From contig NZ_LOKW01000012.1 in the NCBI RefSeq assembly GCF_002211305.1, positions 1 to 64,000 on the forward strand: a DNA stretch of 64,000 nucleotides, in the 5' to 3' direction. A program made the translations under genes and the position numbers. This DNA is from Rhizobium sp. R634. Its GTDB lineage: Bacteria; Pseudomonadota; Alphaproteobacteria; Rhizobiales; Rhizobiaceae. Below the pieces are notes generated by a model. That model ran no database searches and had not been told where the DNA came from. It saw only the letters and a list, made by a program, of their open reading frames with translations. Shown here piece after piece: positions 63,124-64,000 of the stretch (position 1 is the stretch's first letter; each line of letters starts with the position of its first letter).

Positions 63124-64000
63124 ATGAAACTGGGCTTTCGCGACGGCGTCCTCTACGATGAGGAGAGGCCGAACTGGGACGCGGGCGGACCCAGGCCCAT
63201 CAGCTGGTCGCTATGGTACCCTGCCACCGACGACGCACGGGAAAGCGATTTCCCGGAAAGAAGCTGGTTCAAGAAGGTAGCGGTCGCCCGCGATGCGCCC
63301 ATTCAGCCTGCGGCCGGCCCGTATCCTCTCGTTCTTCTCTCGCACGGCACAGGCGGCTCCGCGGCCGGACTGGAATGGCTGGCGCGACGCCTTGCCCGTC
63401 GCGGATTTGCAGCGCTTGGCGTCAACCATCACGGTAATACAGGCGGCGAGCCTTACCGCGCCGAAGGCTTTGCCTGTCTTTGGGAGCGGGCGCCGGATCT
63501 CAGCCATATGCTCGACCGCTGTGACGAGTGGCTGGGTGACTTTCGCGGCCATATCGATATGTCACGTGTGTTCGCCGCCGGATTTTCGGCCGGCGCCTAT
63601 AGCGTGATGCTGCTTCTTGGCGCCGTCGTCCGGTTTTCGCAGTTCGAGCCCGCGAGGCTGAAGCCGGGTGGTCCGCGCGGGCCCAGGGAATTTCCCGACC
63701 TTGCCGATCATATCCCGGCACTGCTTCGCAGCAGCGACGCCTTTCGCGATTCTTGGTCGCGCATGTCGAAGCCTTACCGGGATGACAGGATCAAGGCGGC
63801 CCTCCTCTGCGCGCCGGGCCGATCCGTTCTTGGTTTCAGCGAGGAAAGCCTGAAAGCGGTCGAGGCGCCGGCGCTCATCCTCGTCGGCGATGCCGACGGG
63901 GCGGCACCGGCTGAGGAATGTTCGTCATGGCTGCATGCACGGCTAAGCCGCAGCACCCTTAAGATCTTCGAAGGCGGCCTTGGGCATTATGTCTTCATGC
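63124..64000 (+). CDS. Alpha/beta-hydrolase-fold protein, dienelactone-hydrolase-like (partial)
   Basis: 292 codons visible, C-terminus outside the window. LVLLSHGTGG is the oxyanion loop and AAGFSAGAYSVMLL carries the nucleophile serine. LILVGDADGAAPAEE gives the acidic residue region; the histidine may be the one in LGHYVF at the very edge. Resembles the predicted dienelactone hydrolase/PAF-acetylhydrolase-like proteins. Starts ATG 63124 after CCAAGAG, 25 nt beyond the previous gene. Confidence 0.85.
   Translation, partial: MKLGFRDGVLYDEERPNWDAGGPRPISWSLWYPATDDARESDFPERSWFKKVAVARDAPIQPAAGPYPLVLLSHGTGGSAAGLEWLARRLARRGFAALGVNHHGNTGGEPYRAEGFACLWERAPDLSHMLDRCDEWLGDFRGHIDMSRVFAAGFSAGAYSVMLLLGAVVRFSQFEPARLKPGGPRGPREFPDLADHIPALLRSSDAFRDSWSRMSKPYRDDRIKAALLCAPGRSVLGFSEESLKAVEAPALILVGDADGAAPAEECSSWLHARLSRSTLKIFEGGLGHYVFM

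Overview
The window is about 60% G+C chromosomal DNA from an alphaproteobacterium. It is almost certainly a Rhizobium of the R. etli / R. leguminosarum group. The grounds are the composition, the secY-adk-rpsM-rpsK-rpoA-rplQ gene order, the rhizobial-type intergenic palindromes next to degP, and protein families typical of the order (DUF1883, paired MsrPQ, exported small proteins). The species assignment is inference from remembered gene content, not a database result.

Layout. (1) 1-5800, minus strand: a catabolic operon read lacI-type regulator, CoA-transferase, enoyl-CoA hydratase, aldehyde dehydrogenase, sugar-type ABC solute-binding protein (cut by the window edge). Stops and starts overlap, and a perfect LacI-type operator lies in front of the regulator. 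(2) 6000-22040: ordinary single genes and pairs. These are a Nudix hydrolase, an AhpD-like protein, an exported HSL-type hydrolase lacking its nucleophilic serine, a nucleoside deoxyribosyltransferase-like protein, a frameshifted LysR gene divergent from an SDR, an alpha/beta hydrolase, small proteins, degP-rarA (ATGA coupled) with a rhizobial palindrome, YkvA and LprI-type proteins, ilvD, msrPQ, a DUF2809 protein and a VOC protein. (3) 22074-54485, minus strand: the main transcription/translation cluster, read secE-nusG-rplKAJL-rpoBC, rpsL-rpsG-fusA-tuf, S10, spc, secY-adk, rpsM-rpsK-rpoA-rplQ. One small plus-strand gene sits between rpsL and rpoC. (4) 54680-57992: tRNA-Trp, an NAD-dependent epimerase, a 44-aa membrane peptide, a second identical tuf gene, tRNA-Gly and tRNA-Tyr. 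This resembles the enterobacterial tyrU-glyT-thrT-tufB-secE-nusG arrangement with an insertion. (5) 58195-64000: rlmB, a two-domain metalloprotease inhibitor, exported and small proteins, tRNA-Thr, NAD kinase, an exported protein and the start of an alpha/beta hydrolase.

The genes of the large cluster supply most of RNA polymerase, two elongation factors, the Sec channel (SecY, SecE), adenylate kinase and more than 25 ribosomal proteins. Several strong hairpins, some with T-runs, lie inside it (rpsQ/rplN, rplO/secY, rplL/rpoB, rpoB/rpoC, rplA/rplJ) and probably split or trim the transcript. No CRISPR array, insertion sequence, prophage or obvious transferred island is visible. I found no convincing novel multi-gene system. 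The most notable points are the Ser-to-Gly hydrolase, the LacI-controlled CoA-transferase operon, the tandem inhibitor domains, the frameshifted LysR gene and the internal terminators of the ribosomal cluster.
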